A DNA stretch of 64,000 nucleotides from Pseudomonas agarici (GTDB taxonomy: Bacteria; Pseudomonadota; Gammaproteobacteria; Pseudomonadales; Pseudomonadaceae), in assembly GCF_900109755.1 (NCBI RefSeq), contig NZ_FOAR01000003.1:241760-305759 (forward strand). The letters are read 5' to 3'. Positions 33,646 through 45,126 of this stretch are shown here, piece after piece. Made by a program: the position numbers and the translations under genes. Under the pieces are notes generated by a model. The model saw only the letters and a program-made list of their open reading frames with translations. It had not been told where the DNA came from and searched no databases. Positions within the stretch are counted from its first letter, which is position 1; the number at the start of each line of letters is the position of its first letter.

Positions 33646-34053
33646 ATGACCAGCAAACCACCCTCGTCTTCGAAACTCGCGCGCCTGCTGTTCGGCATGC
33701 TCGCCTATGTCAGCCTCGGTATCGGCCTGATCGCCATCGTCGTGCCTGGCCTGCCGACCACCGAGTTCATCCTGTTGGCCGCCTGGGCCGCCACCCGAAG
33801 TTCGCCACGTCTGAGCGCCTGGCTGGAAAACCATCGCCTATTCGGCCCGATCCTGAGCAACTGGCGCAACGGCAAGATCATCGCTCGCCGCGCCAAGATC
33901 AGTGCCACCGTCAGCATGCTGCTCTGTGCCGTCCTGATGCTGGTGATGCTCGAACACCACTGGCCAGTCTATCTGGCCATCGCCGGCATGAGCCTGGGCA
34001 ACCTGTGGATCTGGTCCCGTCCCGAACGCCGGCCGCTCGCCGATCCCCCCTGA
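33646..34053 (+). CDS. YbaN/DUF454 inner-membrane protein
   Basis: A 135-aa membrane protein with the DUF454 pattern (GMLAYVSLGIGLIAIVVPGL, PTTEFILLAAWAATRSSPRL, WLENHRLFGPILSNWRNG) and three to four hydrophobic segments. Its function is unknown. Genes of this family often lie near heme or iron genes in Pseudomonas, which may explain its place downstream of hemO, though 250 bp separates them. The start at 33646 is assigned from the family N-terminus; an in-frame GTG- or ATG-like start further upstream is less likely. Confidence 0.8.
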   Translation: MTSKPPSSSKLARLLFGMLAYVSLGIGLIAIVVPGLPTTEFILLAAWAATRSSPRLSAWLENHRLFGPILSNWRNGKIIARRAKISATVSMLLCAVLMLVMLEHHWPVYLAIAGMSLGNLWIWSRPERRPLADPP

Positions 34054-34181
34054 ACGTGCGTCACCAGGCCGGCCAAAGTCTACGTTGAGCGGCGCTTCAG
34101 GGCATAAGCAGTTGTTGGTGGTTGAAACATCGGCACAGATCCGTAGTCTGCTCTACTTCCATGCCTTGAAGGAGAGTTCCC

Positions 34182-34541
34182 ATGGCCAAGTTCGAGCCCG
34201 GTCACCTGCATATCGAGCGCCACGCGCTGAACAAGGACGATTACAGCTACAACCTGCGTATCGACTACGAACTCGCCCAAGACCCCAAGGAAGGCCGGGG
34301 CATGCGGTTCACCCTGCGGGGCAGTATCGAGGAGAAATCTCTGAACGAGTCGTTCTTCCTGGCCAAGGACCAGGCCTTCGACTTCGCTCGTCATGCCAGC
34401 CGTATTGCCCAGCGATATGGCCTGCCGAAAAACGCTAATGTTGCATCGATGCACAAGTACTACGACGAGATGTTCGAGGACGTGCGGACACAGCTCAACG
34501 TCAAGTCCGGCGACCCGATGCAACCCGAACACCTGGAATAA
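34182..34541 (+). CDS. DUF5064 family protein
   Basis: A 119-aa soluble protein starts after AAGGAGAG. It begins MAKFEPGHLHIERHALNKDD and has a beta-rich first half (YNLRIDYELAQDP; FTLRGSIEEKSLNESFFLAK) and a helical end. I recall it as DUF5064, a family largely limited to Pseudomonas with no known role. It stands alone between the DUF454 gene and gcsR. Confidence 0.7.
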   Translation: MAKFEPGHLHIERHALNKDDYSYNLRIDYELAQDPKEGRGMRFTLRGSIEEKSLNESFFLAKDQAFDFARHASRIAQRYGLPKNANVASMHKYYDEMFEDVRTQLNVKSGDPMQPEHLE

Positions 34542-34630
34542 TTCCCCGCCCCGATGGGTCCCGCAGCGTGGGAACCATCGGGTAGAGATGTCATACTTGC
34601 CCCTCCTTGCCCCGAACCGTACTCCACCCC

Positions 34631-36139
34631 ATGCGCATCCACGTCAGTTTCATCGACCGCGTCGGCATTACCCAGGAAGTCCTGGCGCTGCTCGGTGGTC
34701 GCAACCTGAACCTGGATGCCGTGGAGATGGTTCCACCCAACGTCTATATCGACGCACCGACCCTCAGCCCACAAGTGCTCGAAGAACTGCGCGAGGCGCT
34801 GTTCAGCGTCCATGGCGTGCAGGCGGTGACGGTGGTGGACATCCTTCCCGGCCAACGTCGGCACCTGCAACTCGATGCCTTGCTCGCTGCCATGACCGAC
34901 CCACTGCTGGCACTCGACAGCGCAGGCGTGGTGCTGCTCGCCAACCCGGCGCTGATCGCCTTGTACGGGCGTGAGCCGGCCGGCGAAAGCGTCGCCGAAC
35001 TGTTCGCTGATCCCGGCCTGCTGGAGACGCTGCTGGAAAACGGCTTTCGCTTGCCCCTGCGAGAAATCACCGTCAACGGCCAGACGCTGTTACTGGACGC
35101 CACGCCCATCACCAATGCCGGTGCGTTACTGACGCTGTACCAGCCCAACCGTATCGGTGAACGCCTGTCAGCGCTGCATCATGATCATGCCGAAGGCTTC
35201 GATGCCCTGCTCGGCGAGTCGGCGGCGATTCGCACCCTCAAGGCCCGTGCCCAGCGGATCGCGACGCTTGACGCGCCCTTGCTGATCCAGGGCGAAACCG
35301 GCACCGGCAAGGAGCTGGTAGCCCGTGCCTGCCACGCCATCAGCGCCCGCCATAGCGCACCGTTCCTCGCCCTCAATTGCGCGGCGCTGCCGGAAAACCT
35401 CGCCGAAAGCGAGCTGTTCGGTTATGCCCCCGGCGCCTTCACTGGCGCCCAGCGTGGCGGCAAGCCAGGGCTGATGGAGCTGGCGAACCAGGGCACGGTG
35501 TTTCTTGACGAGATCGGCGAGATGTCGCCGTACCTGCAAGCCAAGCTGCTGCGTTTTCTCAATGACGGTAGCTTTCGCCGGGTCGGCGGCGACCGCGAGG
35601 TCAAGGTCAATGTACGAATCCTCAGTGCCACTCACCGCAACCTGGAAAAGATGGTCGGCGAAGGCAGCTTTCGCGAGGACCTGTTCTATCGCCTGAACGT
35701 GCTCAATGTCGAGGTTCCGCCCTTGCGTGAACGTGACCAGGACATTCTGCTGCTGGCACGCTACTTCATGCAGCAGGCCTGCGCGCAGATCCAGCGGCCG
35801 GTCTGCCGGCTGGCACCAGGGACCTATCCGGCGCTGCTGGGCAATCGCTGGCCGGGCAATGTCCGCCAGTTGCAGAACGTGATCTTCCGCGCAGCGGCGA
35901 TCTGCGAGAGCAGCCTGGTGGATATCGGCGACCTGGACATTGCCGGAACCTCCGTGGCCCGCCAGAGCGACAGCGAAATCGACAGCCTGGAACAGGCGGT
36001 CGAAACCTTTGAAAAAACCTTGCTGGAAAAGCTCTACGTTCATTACCCCTCGACCCGGCAGTTGGCCAGCCGCCTGCAAACCTCTCACACCGCGATTGCT
36101 CATCGCCTGCGCAAGTACGGCATCCCTGGCAAGGCCTGA
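34631..36139 (+). CDS. gcsR: TyrR-like sigma-54 activator of glycine cleavage (GcsR)
   Basis: A 502-aa enhancer-binding protein: N-terminal ACT domain ([20 protein letters not shown]), PAS-like region (about 80-190), AAA+ domain with Walker [14 protein letters not shown], the sigma-54 contact motif GAFTGA and arginine-finger region [14 protein letters not shown], and a C-terminal TyrR-type helix-turn-helix ([20 protein letters not shown]). In P. aeruginosa the homologue GcsR activates gcvH2-gcvP2-glyA2-sdaA-gcvT2 in response to glycine. Here it lies directly upstream of gcvH, with matching operators and a sigma-54 promoter in between. PhhR is a paralogue, but the context favours GcsR. Confidence 0.88.
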   Translation: MRIHVSFIDRVGITQEVLALLGGRNLNLDAVEMVPPNVYIDAPTLSPQVLEELREALFSVHGVQAVTVVDILPGQRRHLQLDALLAAMTDPLLALDSAGVVLLANPALIALYGREPAGESVAELFADPGLLETLLENGFRLPLREITVNGQTLLLDATPITNAGALLTLYQPNRIGERLSALHHDHAEGFDALLGESAAIRTLKARAQRIATLDAPLLIQGETGTGKELVARACHAISARHSAPFLALNCAALPENLAESELFGYAPGAFTGAQRGGKPGLMELANQGTVFLDEIGEMSPYLQAKLLRFLNDGSFRRVGGDREVKVNVRILSATHRNLEKMVGEGSFREDLFYRLNVLNVEVPPLRERDQDILLLARYFMQQACAQIQRPVCRLAPGTYPALLGNRWPGNVRQLQNVIFRAAAICESSLVDIGDLDIAGTSVARQSDSEIDSLEQAVETFEKTLLEKLYVHYPSTRQLASRLQTSHTAIAHRLRKYGIPGKA

Positions 36140-36162
36140 GAACAACAAAAGCGACCCTCATC

Positions 36163-36199
36163 TGTACTGAAAGCGCTACAGTGGAACGATTTCGCTACA
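36163..36199 (+). promoter_or_regulatory. two tandem GcsR-type operators
   Basis: TGTACTGAAAGCGCTACA (36163-36180) and TGGAACGATTTCGCTACA (36182-36199) each fit the 18-bp pattern of GcsR sites (7 bp, 4-bp spacer, 7 bp). They lie one base apart, 24 bp past the gcsR stop. Confidence 0.75.
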
Positions 36200-36252
36200 A
36201 ATCCAACGCACCGTGGTTCAACAAGGCTTTTATCCTGTTGAGCTTTTTTTAC

Positions 36253-36290
36253 GCACCCTGTCTGTAGCGATTTCGCTACAGACAGGGTGC
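36253..36290. promoter_or_regulatory. third GcsR-type operator inside a perfect 17-bp inverted repeat
   Basis: TGTAGCGATTTCGCTACA (36263-36280) is a perfect operator palindrome extended on both sides to arms of 17 bp with an ATTT loop. No T-run follows on either strand, so it is not a normal terminator. It lies between the tandem operators and the sigma-54 promoter. Confidence 0.7.
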
Positions 36291-36345
36291 TCCCGCGTCT
36301 TGAAATCCCCCCTCAAGCCCTTGATTTACAAGGCCCAAACAACAT

Positions 36346-36361
36346 TGGCCACAAACTTGCT
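36346..36361 (+). promoter_or_regulatory. sigma-54 promoter of the gcv operon
   Basis: TTGGCCACAAACTTGCT has GG at -24 and GC at -12 with the required 10-bp gap, close to the consensus TGGCAC-N5-TTGC. It is about 80 bp upstream of gcvH and downstream of three GcsR-type sites. Confidence 0.8.
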
Positions 36362-36438
36362 AAGGGAATCCCTATTAGCGAGGCCAGCTCTCGCCTTTAT
36401 TGCGTCCACCAGACAAGTCTGGCCCTTGAGGAGTTTCC

Positions 36439-36822
36439 ATGAGCGAGTTGCGTTTTACTGAAGACCACGAATGGCTGCGTACCGAAGCCGATGGCAGCGT
36501 CACGGTCGGCATCACAGCATTCGCGCAGAATGCCCTGGGCGATGTGGTGTTTGTGCAACTGCCGCAATTGCAGGACTACAACAAGGGTGCCGAAGCCGCC
36601 ACCGTGGAGTCGGTAAAAGCCGCCAGCGGCGTGTACATGCCTCTGGACGGCAAAATATTGGACGTCAATCCGGCCCTGGAGGATCGCCCGGAACTGATCA
36701 ACGAAGACCCGCTGGGCGAGGGCTGGTTCTTCCGCTTCCAGCCCAAGGACGCCGCCGCTGTCGACCAACTGCTCGATCAGGACGCCTACGACCGCCTGAT
36801 CAAAGCCAACGCCCAAGCCTGA
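36439..36822 (+). CDS. gcvH: glycine cleavage system H protein
   Basis: A 127-aa lipoyl carrier with the lipoylation motif TVESVKAAS (Lys60) and the usual ends (MSELRFTEDHEWLRTEADGS; GEGWFFRFQP). It shuttles the aminomethyl group between the P, T and L proteins. The start follows TTGAGGAGTTTCC. First gene of the operon; gcvP starts nine bases after its stop. Corresponds to the inducible gcvH2 copy of P. aeruginosa by context. Confidence 0.95.
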   Translation: MSELRFTEDHEWLRTEADGSVTVGITAFAQNALGDVVFVQLPQLQDYNKGAEAATVESVKAASGVYMPLDGKILDVNPALEDRPELINEDPLGEGWFFRFQPKDAAAVDQLLDQDAYDRLIKANAQA

Positions 36823-36831
36823 GGAGCCGCC

Positions 36832-39681
36832 ATGACCATCAATCTCGGCACCGCCAATGAATTCATCTCCCGTCATATCGGTCCGCGTCAGGATGACGAA
36901 CGCGCCATGCTCGCCACCCTCGGCTTCGATTCCCTGCAAGCGCTGAGCGCCAGTGTGATTCCCGACAGCATCAAGGGCACCAGCGTCCTCGACCTGCCGG
37001 CCGGACAAAGCGAAGCCGACGCCCTGGCATCGATCAAGGCCATTGCGGCGAAGAACCAAGTGTTCAAGACCTACATCGGCCAGGGCTATTACAACTGCCA
37101 TACGCCGTCGCCTATCCTGCGCAACCTGCTGGAAAACCCGGCCTGGTACACCGCCTACACACCCTACCAACCGGAAATTTCCCAGGGTCGCCTGGAAGCG
37201 CTGCTGAACTTCCAGACCCTGATCAGCGACCTCACCGGTCTGCCGATCGCCAACGCCTCGCTGCTCGATGAAGCCACCGCCGCCGCCGAAGCCATGACCT
37301 TCTGCAAGCGCCTGAGCAAGAACAAGGGCAGCCAGGCTTTCTTCGCTTCCGTACACTGCCACCCGCAAACCCTCGACGTACTGCGCACTCGTGCCGAACC
37401 GCTGGGCATCGAGGTGGTGGTCGGCGACGAAGGCGAACTGAGCGATGTCAGCGCGTTCTTCGGCGCCCTGCTGCAATACCCGGCCAGCAACGGCGACCTG
37501 TTCGACTACTGCGAACTGACCGAGCGGTTCCACGCCGCCAACGCCCTGGTGGCTGTCGCGGCGGACCTGCTGGCCCTGACGGTACTGACCCCGCCAGGTG
37601 AATTCGGCGCCGACGTCGCCATCGGCAGCGCTCAACGCTTCGGTGTCCCGCTGGGCTTCGGCGGCCCGCACGCGGCGTACTTCTCCACCCGTGATGCTTT
37701 CAAGCGCGATATGCCCGGCCGCCTGGTCGGCGTTTCCGTGGACCGCTTCGGCAAGCCAGCCCTGCGCCTGGCGATGCAGACCCGCGAGCAACACATCCGT
37801 CGCGAGAAAGCCACCAGCAACATCTGCACCGCCCAGGTCCTGCTAGCCAATATCGCCAGCATGTACGCCGTGTACCACGGTCCCAAAGGCCTGGTGCAGA
37901 TCGCCAATCGCATCCATCAGCTGACCGCTATTCTGGCCAGGGGTCTGGGCACGCTGGGCCTGAACGTGGAGCAAACCAGCTTCTTCGACACCCTGACCGT
38001 CAAGACCGGCGCGCAAACCGCCGCCCTGCATGACAAGGCACGTGCCCGCCAGATCAACCTGCGGGTGGTCGATGGCGAGCGCCTGGGCTTGTCCCTCGAC
38101 GAAACCACCCGCCAGTCAGATGTCGAAACCCTCTGGAGCCTGCTGGCCGATGGCCAGGCGTTGCCGGATTTCGCCGCCCTCGCCGCTTCGGTAGCCAGCG
38201 CCATCCCGGCCACACTGATGCGCCAGTCGCCGATCCTCAACCACCCGGTATTCAACCGCTATCACTCGGAAACCGAGCTGATGCGCTACCTGCGTAAGCT
38301 GGCGGACAAGGACCTGGCCCTGGATCGCACGATGATCCCGCTGGGCTCATGTACCATGAAGCTCAACGCCGCCAGCGAAATGATCCCGGTCACCTGGGCC
38401 GAATTCGCTGCCCTGCACCCATTCGCCCCGGCTGATCAGAGCGCCGGCTACCAGCAACTGATCGACGAGTTGGAAGCGATGCTTTGCGCCGCCACGGGTT
38501 ATGACGCCATCTCCCTGCAGCCGAACGCCGGCTCCCAGGGCGAATACGCCGGCCTGCTGGCGATCCGCGCCTACCATCAGAGCCGTGGCGAAGAGCGCCG
38601 CGATATCTGCCTGATCCCGTCGTCGGCCCACGGCACCAACCCGGCCACCGCCAACATGGCCGGCATGCGCGTGGTGGTCACCGCCTGCGACGCCCGTGGC
38701 AACGTCGATATCGAGGATTTGCGAGCCAAGGCCATCGAGCACCGCGACCACCTCGCGGCGCTGATGATCACCTACCCGTCGACCCACGGTGTATTCGAAG
38801 AAGGCATCCGCGAAATCTGCGGCATCATTCATGATAACGGCGGCCAGGTGTATATCGACGGCGCCAACATGAACGCCATGGTCGGCCTCTGCGCACCGGG
38901 CAAGTTCGGCGGCGACGTGTCGCACCTGAACCTGCACAAAACCTTCTGCATCCCCCACGGCGGCGGCGGCCCGGGCGTCGGTCCAATCGGCGTGAAATCG
39001 CACCTGACCCCGTTCCTGCCCGGTCACGGCGTCATGGCACGCAAGGAAGGCGCAGTCTGTGCGGCACCGTTCGGCAGCGCGAGTATTCTACCGATTACCT
39101 GGATGTACATCCGCATGATGGGCGGCGAAGGCCTCAAGCGCGCCTCGCAATTGGCGATCCTCAATGCCAACTACATCTCCCGGCGCCTGGAAGAACACTA
39201 CCCAGTGCTCTACACCGGCAGCAACAGCCTGGTGGCGCACGAGTGCATCCTCGATCTGCGACCATTGAAGGACAGCAGCGGCATCAGCGTCGATGACGTC
39301 GCCAAGCGCCTGATCGACTTCGGCTTCCACGCCCCGACCATGTCGTTCCCGGTGGCGGGCACCCTGATGATCGAGCCGACCGAAAGCGAATCCAAGGAAG
39401 AGCTGGATCGCTTCTGCGACGCCATGATCCGCATCCGCGAGGAAATCCGTGCAGTGGAAAACGGCACCCTGGACCGGGACGATAATCCGCTGAAAAACGC
39501 CCCGCACACGGCGGCGGAGATCGTCGGCGAGTGGACGCACCCGTACAGCCGCGAACAGGCGGTCTACCCGGTGGCGTCGTTGATCGAAGCCAAGTACTGG
39601 CCGCCGGTCGGTCGCGTCGACAATGTGTTCGGCGACCGCAACCTGGTCTGCGCCTGCCCGTCGATAGAGAATTACGCTTAA
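36832..39681 (+). CDS. gcvP: glycine dehydrogenase (decarboxylating), P protein
   Basis: A 949-aa PLP enzyme starting [20 protein letters not shown]. The PLP Lys is in [17 protein letters not shown], and the two-domain fusion of P-protein halves is complete. It decarboxylates glycine and passes the aminomethyl group to GcvH. RBS GAGGAGCCGCC. Unlike the P. aeruginosa operon, no glyA follows it; sdaA comes next after 206 bp. Confidence 0.96.
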   Translation: MTINLGTANEFISRHIGPRQDDERAMLATLGFDSLQALSASVIPDSIKGTSVLDLPAGQSEADALASIKAIAAKNQVFKTYIGQGYYNCHTPSPILRNLLENPAWYTAYTPYQPEISQGRLEALLNFQTLISDLTGLPIANASLLDEATAAAEAMTFCKRLSKNKGSQAFFASVHCHPQTLDVLRTRAEPLGIEVVVGDEGELSDVSAFFGALLQYPASNGDLFDYCELTERFHAANALVAVAADLLALTVLTPPGEFGADVAIGSAQRFGVPLGFGGPHAAYFSTRDAFKRDMPGRLVGVSVDRFGKPALRLAMQTREQHIRREKATSNICTAQVLLANIASMYAVYHGPKGLVQIANRIHQLTAILARGLGTLGLNVEQTSFFDTLTVKTGAQTAALHDKARARQINLRVVDGERLGLSLDETTRQSDVETLWSLLADGQALPDFAALAASVASAIPATLMRQSPILNHPVFNRYHSETELMRYLRKLADKDLALDRTMIPLGSCTMKLNAASEMIPVTWAEFAALHPFAPADQSAGYQQLIDELEAMLCAATGYDAISLQPNAGSQGEYAGLLAIRAYHQSRGEERRDICLIPSSAHGTNPATANMAGMRVVVTACDARGNVDIEDLRAKAIEHRDHLAALMITYPSTHGVFEEGIREICGIIHDNGGQVYIDGANMNAMVGLCAPGKFGGDVSHLNLHKTFCIPHGGGGPGVGPIGVKSHLTPFLPGHGVMARKEGAVCAAPFGSASILPITWMYIRMMGGEGLKRASQLAILNANYISRRLEEHYPVLYTGSNSLVAHECILDLRPLKDSSGISVDDVAKRLIDFGFHAPTMSFPVAGTLMIEPTESESKEELDRFCDAMIRIREEIRAVENGTLDRDDNPLKNAPHTAAEIVGEWTHPYSREQAVYPVASLIEAKYWPPVGRVDNVFGDRNLVCACPSIENYA

Positions 39682-39887
39682 CTGTTGGCTTGCTTGTGAC
39701 CAGAGGCTTGCCTGTGGTCACAAGGCTCACCTCCGCCGGGCCGCGCAGCGCCCCTGAAACCGGCCACAGCGTTGCCTCGGAAAGAACACATTGGCTGATT
39801 TCACCTTCTATCTCCGACAGAATCGCGTGCTAACTCTATCCCCAACAGCTTTAACCCAATAACTATTAGAAAAACCGGAGAACCCAT

Positions 39888-41264
<1,377 letters not shown>

Positions 41265-41312
41265 TTGAGGGGCCGGCGCAAGCGGCCCTCCGGCAATTTC
41301 CAGGAGTTGAAG

Positions 41313-42437
41313 ATGTCCACCGAAAACCTGCTAAAAACCCCACTGCACGCCCTGCACCTGCAACTGGGCGCACGTATGGTGCCGTTCGCCGGCTATGACA
41401 TGCCGGTGCAGTACCCGTTGGGCGTGATGAAGGAACACCTGCACACCCGTGAACAGGCCGGACTGTTCGATGTTTCGCACATGGGCCAGATCCGCCTGGT
41501 CGGTGCCGCCGCCGCCAGCGCACTGGAAACCCTGGTGCCGGTGGATATCATTGACCTGCCGGTGGGCATGCAACGCTATGCCATGTTCACCAACGAAACC
41601 GGCGGCATTCTCGATGACCTGATGGTTGCGAACCTGGGCAACGACGAACTGCTGCTGGTGGTCAACGCCGCCTGCAAGAACCAGGATCTGGCACACCTGC
41701 AAAAGCACCTGGGGCATCTGTGCGAGGTCCAGCCGCTGTTCGAAGAGCGTGCCCTGCTCGCCCTTCAAGGCCCCGCCGCCGCTACTGTGCTGGCGCGCCT
41801 GGCACCGGAGGTTACCCGGATGACCTTCATGCAGTTCCTCGCCATGCGCCTGCTGGGTGTCGACTGCTACGTCAGCCGTTCCGGTTACACCGGCGAAGAC
41901 GGCTTCGAAATCTCCGTACCGGCGGCCAGCGCCGAGTGTCTGGCCCGCAGTCTGCTGGCCGAAACCGAAGTCGAAGCCATCGGCCTCGGCGCACGCGACT
42001 CGCTACGCCTGGAAGCCGGCCTGTGCCTCTACGGGCATGACATGAGCAGCGATACCACGCCGGTCGAGGCCAGTCTGCTCTGGGCCATTTCCAAGTCGCG
42101 GCGCGCCGACGGTGCGCGGGCTGGCGGTTTTCCGGGCGCCGAGCAAGTCTTCGCCCAGCAGCAACGAGGGATACGACGCAAGCGTGTCGGCCTGTTGCCC
42201 CAGGAACGCACGCCGGTACGCGAAGGTGCTGAAATCGTCGACCAGGACGGCACCATCATCGGCCACGTATGCAGCGGTGGCTTCGGTCCGACTCTCGGCG
42301 CACCACTGGCCATGGGCTACCTGGACAGCGCTCACTGCACACTGGACAACGATGTGTGGGCCACTGTCCGTGGCAAGCGCATACCACTGAAAGTCAGCAA
42401 AATGCCTTTTGTTCCGCAACGTTACTATCGTGGCTGA
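41313..42437 (+). CDS. gcvT: aminomethyltransferase, glycine cleavage T protein
   Basis: A 374-aa T protein starting MSTENLLKTPLHALHLQLGA, with the folate-binding hallmarks MPVQYPLGVMKEHLHTREQA, GLFDVSHMGQIRL, SRSGYTGEDGFEISVPA and ARDSLRLEAGLCLYGHD. It takes the methylene group from GcvH to tetrahydrofolate and releases ammonia. The start at 41313 follows CAGGAGTTGAAG; the frame also reads upstream into the sdaA stop without a better site. It ends the operon. Confidence 0.95.
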   Translation: MSTENLLKTPLHALHLQLGARMVPFAGYDMPVQYPLGVMKEHLHTREQAGLFDVSHMGQIRLVGAAAASALETLVPVDIIDLPVGMQRYAMFTNETGGILDDLMVANLGNDELLLVVNAACKNQDLAHLQKHLGHLCEVQPLFEERALLALQGPAAATVLARLAPEVTRMTFMQFLAMRLLGVDCYVSRSGYTGEDGFEISVPAASAECLARSLLAETEVEAIGLGARDSLRLEAGLCLYGHDMSSDTTPVEASLLWAISKSRRADGARAGGFPGAEQVFAQQQRGIRRKRVGLLPQERTPVREGAEIVDQDGTIIGHVCSGGFGPTLGAPLAMGYLDSAHCTLDNDVWATVRGKRIPLKVSKMPFVPQRYYRG

Positions 42438-42811
42438 TACCAACAGTAACAACTAACACGGTGATGAACCAGCGCACTATTTTGCAATGCAGTCGCCACG
42501 CAATAGTACATATATTTTCACCGAACTTGGTTTACAACTGTTGTACCCAACTGAGTACTTGTAGATCCACCCTGCCAAAGCTCTCGAAAACTGAGACAAA
42601 CCGGGGCTTGGCGGGGGCTTGTTTTTTCTCCCACAGTTGGCGTAGAGTTTCTCCACTGTGTTTGCATGGGTCGCTCGGAATCGTGACCTGGGCAGTAGCT
42701 CTAAGTTTTGCTACAACCCGTTCGACGTCTCTTACTTTCCTGCAACCCAGCCCAGTACTCTTTCAGGTGAAAGAGACTGTCATTAATTTTTAGCGTCAAA
42801 GGAAATAAGAA
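42438..42811 (+). other. long leader region of the cold-shock gene
   Basis: About 370 bp between gcvT and the cold-shock gene without a supportable gene. A long leader is normal for cspA-type mRNAs, which use it for temperature-dependent structure. No clear gcvT terminator is seen. I cannot assign the promoter with confidence. Confidence 0.5.
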
Positions 42812-43024
42812 ATGTCCCAACGTCAGAGCGGCACCGTCAAATGGTTTAACGACGAGAAAGGTTTCGGTTTTATCACGCCTGAAAGCGGTCCGGATCTGTT
42901 CGTCCATTTCCGTGCTATTCAGGGTAGCGGCTTCAAGAGCCTGAAAGAAGGTCAAAAAGTGACTTTCATCGCCGTGCAAGGCCAGAAAGGCATGCAGGCT
43001 GACGAAGTCAGCGCAGAAGCCTAA
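42812..43024 (+). CDS. cold-shock domain protein, CspA family
   Basis: A 70-aa OB-fold protein with RNP1 KGFGFITPE and RNP2 LFVHFRAI. It binds single-stranded RNA and acts as an RNA chaperone. The start follows AAAGGAAATAAGA. It closely fits the CapB/CspD-type proteins of Pseudomonas; which paralogue it is cannot be stated. A long leader precedes it and a terminator follows. Confidence 0.94.
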   Translation: MSQRQSGTVKWFNDEKGFGFITPESGPDLFVHFRAIQGSGFKSLKEGQKVTFIAVQGQKGMQADEVSAEA

Positions 43025-43042
43025 ACTTAAGCTTTATTACAC

Positions 43043-43078
43043 AAAAAAGCCCCTGATGGCGACATCGGGCGCTTTTTT
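43043..43078 (+). terminator. cold-shock gene terminator
   Basis: AAAAAAGCCCCTGATG-GCGA-CATCGGGCGCTTTTTT, a long stem with one mismatch and U-tract, 19 bp after the stop. Near-symmetric, so it may work in both directions. Confidence 0.85.
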
Positions 43079-43136
43079 GTGGGTGCCTTCTAAGGTGTAG
43101 CTCCGTAAAATGGCTTTTTCCGATGAGAGAGCCGTT

Positions 43137-43625
43137 ATGCCAAAGCACGTGCTAAGCCCCCAGGGCGAGTTTCCTGCCGCCGGCCTGGGCCGTCGCCTGG
43201 CAGCAATGTTCTATGACTTTCTGCTGTGTACCGCCTTACTGATGGTCACTGACGGCCTCTACAAGCTGGTGCAGATGGCATTCATTGGCGAGCAACGGCT
43301 CAGAGCCCTCGCGGATGCCGGCCAGCTGGACCATGATCCGTTGCTCTCGACCCTGCTGTTTTGCGTCCTGTTCGCTTTCTTCGCCAAATTCTGGACCTAC
43401 AAGGGCCAAACCCTGGGCATGCAGGTATGGGGTATTCGGGTACAGAACGCCGACGGCTCAGCCATCAGTATCTGGCAGGCGCTGCTGCGTTTCATGGTAT
43501 CGATTGCCTCCTGGCTGTTTGTCGGCCTGGGTTTTATATGGGTGCTCTTCGATAAGCAGAAACGCAGCTGGCATGACATCTACTCCAACAGTCAGTTGGT
43601 GCGTATTCCCAAGCAACCCCGATAA
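43137..43625 (+). CDS. RDD family membrane protein
   Basis: A 162-aa protein with the RDD signature (LGRRLAAMFYDFLLCTALLM), FFAKFWTYKGQTLGMQVWGI and RSWHDIYSNSQLVRI, and four hydrophobic stretches. Role unknown; some RDD proteins are proposed Na+(Li+)/H+ antiporters. The start at 43137 was preferred to an ATG at 43110 because GAGAGAG lies ahead of it. It converges with mucD across a shared terminator. Confidence 0.8.
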   Translation: MPKHVLSPQGEFPAAGLGRRLAAMFYDFLLCTALLMVTDGLYKLVQMAFIGEQRLRALADAGQLDHDPLLSTLLFCVLFAFFAKFWTYKGQTLGMQVWGIRVQNADGSAISIWQALLRFMVSIASWLFVGLGFIWVLFDKQKRSWHDIYSNSQLVRIPKQPR

Positions 43626-43643
43626 CACTTTCCGTTCGCACAT

Positions 43644-43676
43644 AAAAAAACCGCCTCATTCGAGGCGGTTTCTTTT
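43644..43676. terminator. bidirectional terminator between the RDD gene and mucD
   Basis: AAACCGCCTC-ATT-CGAGGCGGTTT flanked by A7 and TCTTTT, 20 bp from each converging gene end. Confidence 0.9.
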
Positions 43677-43695
43677 GCAACATTTCAACCCAGGT

Positions 43696-45126
43696 TTATT
43701 CAGCCAGTTTGAAAGTGATGAAGCTCGCACGTCCCTGACGCAACACGCGCATCGATACCGAGCGATTCTTTGGCAGGGCCTTGGCGATATCGGTGAACTG
43801 CTTGGCATCGGTGATCGCCTGGTTGTTCAGGTGCGTGATCACGTCGCCTGGCTGCAGACCGATCAGGGCCGCAGGACCGTCCTGCACTTCCTTGATGATC
43901 ACGCCGCCCTTGAGCTGGTCATTGGCTTTCTTCTGATCATCGGTCAGGTCAATGACAGAAATCCCCAGGCGATTGCTGCTACGCTCGGCACCCGTGGACT
44001 TGGCGATATCCATTTCCTTGCCTTCATCCGGGATCGCACCGACCGTCAGGTCAACGGTCTTATGCTGACCTTCACGAACCACTTCCAGCTTGGCCTTTTC
44101 TCCCGCCTTCAGCGCGCCCACCAGATGCGGCAGGTCAGCCGACAACTCGATTGGCTGGCCGTTCATGCTGAGAATTACGTCACCGACTTGCAGGCCGCCT
44201 TTCGCCGCCGGGCCATCGTCCTGAACCTGAGCAACCAACGCACCGGCCGGTTTGTCCAGGCCGAAGGATTCGGCGAGATCCTTATTGACCTCCTGAATCA
44301 CCACACCCAGCCAGCCGCGGCTGACCTTACCACCCGCCTTCAATTGGTTGGAAACGTCCATGGCAACATCGATCGGGATCGCGAAGGACACGCCCATGAA
44401 GCCACCGGAACGGGTGTAGATCTGCGAGTTGATACCCACCACCTCACCGTTGAGGTTGAACAACGGACCACCGGAGTTGCCCGGATTGATCGGCACGTCG
44501 GTCTGGATGAACGGCACATAGTTTTCGTTCGGCAGGCTACGACCTACGGCACTGACGATGCCCTGGGTCACCGTATGATCAAAGCCGAACGGCGAACCGA
44601 TGGCGACGACCCACTGGCCGGACTTCAAGTCCTTGGATTTACCCAGCTTGAGAGTCGGCAGGTTCTTGCCTTCGATCTTCAGCAGCGCTACGTCGGAACG
44701 CGGATCGGTACCGACCAGCTTGGCCTTGAGCTCGCTACGGTCGGCCAGGCGCACGAGAATCTCGTCAGCGTCGGCGACGACATGGTTGTTGGTGAGGATA
44801 TAGCCGTCATCGGAGATGATGAATCCCGACCCAAGCGATTGGGCTTCGCGTTGTCGACCGCCACCGCCACCTTTGCCACGCGGTTGCGGGAACCCGCGGA
44901 AAAACTGCTGGATTTCCGGCGGCAAGCCCTCCAGCCCCTGAATCTGCTCCGAAACCTTGCGGTCCGGCATCTTCTGAGTCGTACTGATATTCACCACCGC
45001 CGGCGAGGCCTGCGCCACCAACTGGGTGAAATCAGGCAGTTCCGCAGCCTGGGCCGCGACCGTCTGCCCAAGCAGCAGGACAGCGGCGAAGATGGACAAA
45101 TAAGATTTCAAGCTTGGTATCGACAT
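43696..45126 (-). CDS. mucD: periplasmic serine protease MucD (DegP/HtrA family)
   Basis: A 476-aa protease. Signal peptide (LSIFAAVLLLGQTVAAQAAE), trypsin-like domain with catalytic His in ILTNNHVVADA, Asp in DPRSDVALLKIE and Ser in NPGNSGGPLFN, and two C-terminal PDZ domains. It degrades misfolded envelope proteins and restrains AlgU activation and alginate production. The start at 45126 (MSIPSLKSYLS) follows CGGGAGCCGT. It follows mucB after 236 bp; mucC, which separates them in P. aeruginosa, is absent. Confidence 0.95.
   Translation of the reverse strand: MSIPSLKSYLSIFAAVLLLGQTVAAQAAELPDFTQLVAQASPAVVNISTTQKMPDRKVSEQIQGLEGLPPEIQQFFRGFPQPRGKGGGGGRQREAQSLGSGFIISDDGYILTNNHVVADADEILVRLADRSELKAKLVGTDPRSDVALLKIEGKNLPTLKLGKSKDLKSGQWVVAIGSPFGFDHTVTQGIVSAVGRSLPNENYVPFIQTDVPINPGNSGGPLFNLNGEVVGINSQIYTRSGGFMGVSFAIPIDVAMDVSNQLKAGGKVSRGWLGVVIQEVNKDLAESFGLDKPAGALVAQVQDDGPAAKGGLQVGDVILSMNGQPIELSADLPHLVGALKAGEKAKLEVVREGQHKTVDLTVGAIPDEGKEMDIAKSTGAERSSNRLGISVIDLTDDQKKANDQLKGGVIIKEVQDGPAALIGLQPGDVITHLNNQAITDAKQFTDIAKALPKNRSVSMRVLRQGRASFITFKLAE

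Noticed and set aside
36253..36290. Perfect hairpin after gcsR as a terminator
   Set aside because: No T-run follows on either strand; its centre matches the GcsR operator pattern instead.
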